From the NCBI GenBank assembly GCA_021811275.1, contig JAJZPI010000020.1, positions 1-34,993 of the forward strand: a stretch of 34,993 bases of DNA, given 5' to 3'. The notes beneath the pieces are model-generated. The model saw only the letters and a list, made by a program, of their open reading frames with translations, searched no databases and had not been told where the DNA came from. The position numbers were made by a program, and so were the translations under genes. This document shows, piece by piece, positions 33,488 to 34,993 of the stretch; the stretch's first letter is position 1, and every line of letters begins with the position of its first letter. The stretch comes from Deltaproteobacteria bacterium (lineage in GTDB: Bacteria; Desulfobacterota; Desulfarculia; Desulfarculales; Desulfarculaceae).

Positions 33488-34819
33488 CTATTCGTAGCCC
33501 GCGTCGGGGTCGATGCCCAGGCGCTCCCATTGGGCCGCCGCCTCGGCTTCGGCCTTTTCCACATCTTCGTCATTCAGGGGCTCGATGATCAGGCTGTCGG
33601 CGATGAGTTCCCAGATGTATTTCACCTCGTAGTCGCAGTCCGGGTAGAATTTTGGATAGCGCTTCATGATCTGGTCGTGGCAGTTGGAACAGCCCACCAC
33701 CACCACGTTGGCACCGGTCTGCTTGATGCTCTCGTACTTCTTGCGCCCGTGGAAAGCCGATTCCTTCTCATAGGGCATGGGCCAGTTGCCGCCGCCCGCC
33801 CCGCAGCAGTAGCCGTTCACGCGGTTGGGAGTCATGTCCACGAACTGGTCCACGCACTGCTCTATGATCCAGCGCGGCTCCTCGTAGTAACCGTGACCAA
33901 AGTGGCGCTCCAGCTCGCGGCCGTGCTTACAGGAGTCGTGCCAGGTAAAGACCTTGCCCGCGTTGACGGACTTGTCCAGCTTGATGCGCCCGGACTTGAT
34001 GATCTCCACCAGATACTCGTAGAGGTATACGTAGTTGATCTCGGACGCGGGGTCGTCCATTTTGCACATCTTCATGCCCATGCGGCAACCGTAGGAGCCG
34101 CCGCCGCAGTCGGGCATGATCAGGCGCTTGATGTTGAAGCGCTTCATCATCTCTATCTTGCGCTGGGCCAGGATGTGGGTGGCCTCGTAGTTGCCGGTGA
34201 AAAGCCCCCAGTCCACCGCCTCCCAGTTCTCGCTGGGGATGGTCCAGTTTTCGCGCGCGGCGTAGAAAATCTTCCACCACCACTTCATGTCCTCGAAATC
34301 GCTAAAGACCTCCTTGGAGTTGGGGAAGAAGAGAACGTCGGCGTCCTGCTTGTCCACCGGCACGTAGAAACCGGGGCAGCAGTCCTCGGCCACCTCCTTG
34401 CCCATGTCGGCCATGGTCATAAGGTAGTCGTCCTTGGGCACTCCCATGTTGTTGCCGGTCTTGAGCACCTGGAGCACGCCCTTGTGGAGCACGCCGGGCA
34501 CCTTGTCACGGTCACGCAGGTGCTTCATGTAGCCCATGATGGCCGGGGTGTCCAGGTTCATGGGGCAGGCCGCCGCGCAGCGTCCGCACCCGGTGCAGAT
34601 CCAGGGGAAGTCCGAGTTCACCACCTCGTCGATCATGCCATAGGCCAACATGCGGTAGACCTTGCGGATGTCCATACCGTTCAGGCGTTCGGTCCCGGTG
34701 GCCGGACAGCCGCCGGCGCAGGTGCCGCAGGTCAGGCACAAGTTGAGGTTGAGGGAAGCCAGCTTCTTGGCCGCTTCCTCGGGCAGCGACTTGGGGGTGA
34801 TGGCGGGTTCTTGCGACAC
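33488..34819 (-). CDS. HdrD/DsrK-like iron-sulfur protein with CCG domains
   Basis: A 443-residue soluble protein. Two ferredoxin-type 4Fe-4S motifs come first, CLTCGTCAGGCP (C28, C31, C34, C38) and CTGCGRCAAACP (C75, C78, C81, C85). The cysteine-rich part follows with MPDCGGGSYGC, WHDSCKHGRE, CCGAGGGNWPM and GCSNCHDQ, as in heterodisulfide-reductase-type catalytic subunits. Such proteins reduce disulfides or pass electrons to membrane complexes in sulfate reducers and syntrophs. The start is GTG 34819 with AAGGAGGTC upstream. It follows the FAD/[2Fe-2S] subunit by 40 bases, which suggests a soluble NAD(P)H- or hydrogenase-linked complex. The partner substrate is unknown. Confidence 0.88.
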   Translation of the reverse strand: MSQEPAITPKSLPEEAAKKLASLNLNLCLTCGTCAGGCPATGTERLNGMDIRKVYRMLAYGMIDEVVNSDFPWICTGCGRCAAACPMNLDTPAIMGYMKHLRDRDKVPGVLHKGVLQVLKTGNNMGVPKDDYLMTMADMGKEVAEDCCPGFYVPVDKQDADVLFFPNSKEVFSDFEDMKWWWKIFYAARENWTIPSENWEAVDWGLFTGNYEATHILAQRKIEMMKRFNIKRLIMPDCGGGSYGCRMGMKMCKMDDPASEINYVYLYEYLVEIIKSGRIKLDKSVNAGKVFTWHDSCKHGRELERHFGHGYYEEPRWIIEQCVDQFVDMTPNRVNGYCCGAGGGNWPMPYEKESAFHGRKKYESIKQTGANVVVVGCSNCHDQIMKRYPKFYPDCDYEVKYIWELIADSLIIEPLNDEDVEKAEAEAAAQWERLGIDPDAGYE

Positions 34820-34859
34820 GATGACCTCCTTGCCCCATGGGGGCTGCGGAATTGCTTGA

Positions 34860-34993
34860 TCAATACTCGCGAGGCAGCTTGTCCAGCTGCGCCTTGGTGA
34901 AGACCGGCCCGTCCTTGCAGACGTAGTGAGGCCCGACGTTGCAGCGGCCGCAGATGCCGATGCCGCACTTCATGCGGTTCTCCAGGCTCATGA
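34860..34993 (-). CDS. FAD/NAD(P)-binding electron-transfer subunit with [2Fe-2S] C-terminus (partial)
   Basis: Only the last 43 residues are in the window: [20 protein letters not shown], then [11 protein letters not shown] and KLPREY. This CX4CX2C...C arrangement is the [2Fe-2S] end of the PyrK-like subunits found in hydrogenase gamma subunits and in Flox/Hdr complexes. It would load electrons onto the HdrD-like protein encoded next (inference). Confidence 0.8.
   Translation of the reverse strand, partial: MSLENRMKCGIGICGRCNVGPHYVCKDGPVFTKAQLDKLPREY

Overview
ORGANISM. The window is GC-rich and gene-dense. A periplasmic tetraheme cytochrome c3, a CooC-type nickel-insertion ATPase, a DUF3786 protein, an HdrD/DsrK-like iron-sulfur protein and a YjbQ-PhoH-HDIG-YbeY block together suggest an anaerobic, probably sulfate-reducing or syntrophic member of the Desulfobacterota. 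The genus is not decided by the sequence. LAYOUT. (1) 1-5004, minus strand: a RiPP (ribosomally made, modified peptide) cluster. It has three Nif11-type precursor peptides with short Val/Ala/Thr-rich cores, a PoyD-like radical SAM peptide epimerase, a B12-binding radical SAM C-methyltransferase-like enzyme, and the start of a MetX-like alpha/beta-hydrolase-fold acyltransferase whose nucleophile serine is replaced by cysteine. A terminator-like hairpin separates precursors from maturases. The cluster runs off the left edge. (2) 5005-5855: the likely control region of that operon, then a broken response-regulator receiver gene. (3) 5856-10532, minus: housekeeping operon yjbQ-phoH-HDIG-ybeY, then pdxJ-acpS with its own promoter. 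(4) 10742-12249, plus: cvpA-mazG; then a monocistronic cytochrome c3 with a strong promoter. (5) 12970-17170: a GT4 glycosyltransferase and a sirtuin (minus), diverging from a sugar aminotransferase and a GT2 glycosyltransferase (plus), as in surface-polysaccharide loci. (6) 17213-19846: two directly repeated tRNA-Arg(CCU) genes, one apparently damaged, flanking a secreted CocE/NonD hydrolase. (7) 19926-27467: thyX and an unknown lipoprotein (minus), a hybrid histidine kinase with eight PAS-like modules (plus), and an Smr-domain protein (minus). (8) 27580-30218, plus: a small helical protein, DUF3786, then after a 592-base gap a BFD-like [2Fe-2S] protein and CooC, probably serving a CO dehydrogenase outside the window. 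(9) 30530-32699: a 33-residue membrane peptide, a small protein behind a consensus sigma-54 promoter, a lipoprotein hydrolase and a probable gene remnant. (10) 32843-34993, minus: a MobA-like nucleotidyltransferase, an HdrD-like protein and the C-terminus of an FAD/[2Fe-2S] electron-transfer subunit. MOST INTERESTING. The RiPP cluster is the best candidate for an undescribed system: a small polytheonamide-like pathway with three unlike cores and a cysteine-nucleophile MetX homologue as an unusual tailoring partner. The duplicated tRNA pair, the sigma-54-driven small protein and the unannotated membrane peptide also merit a second look.
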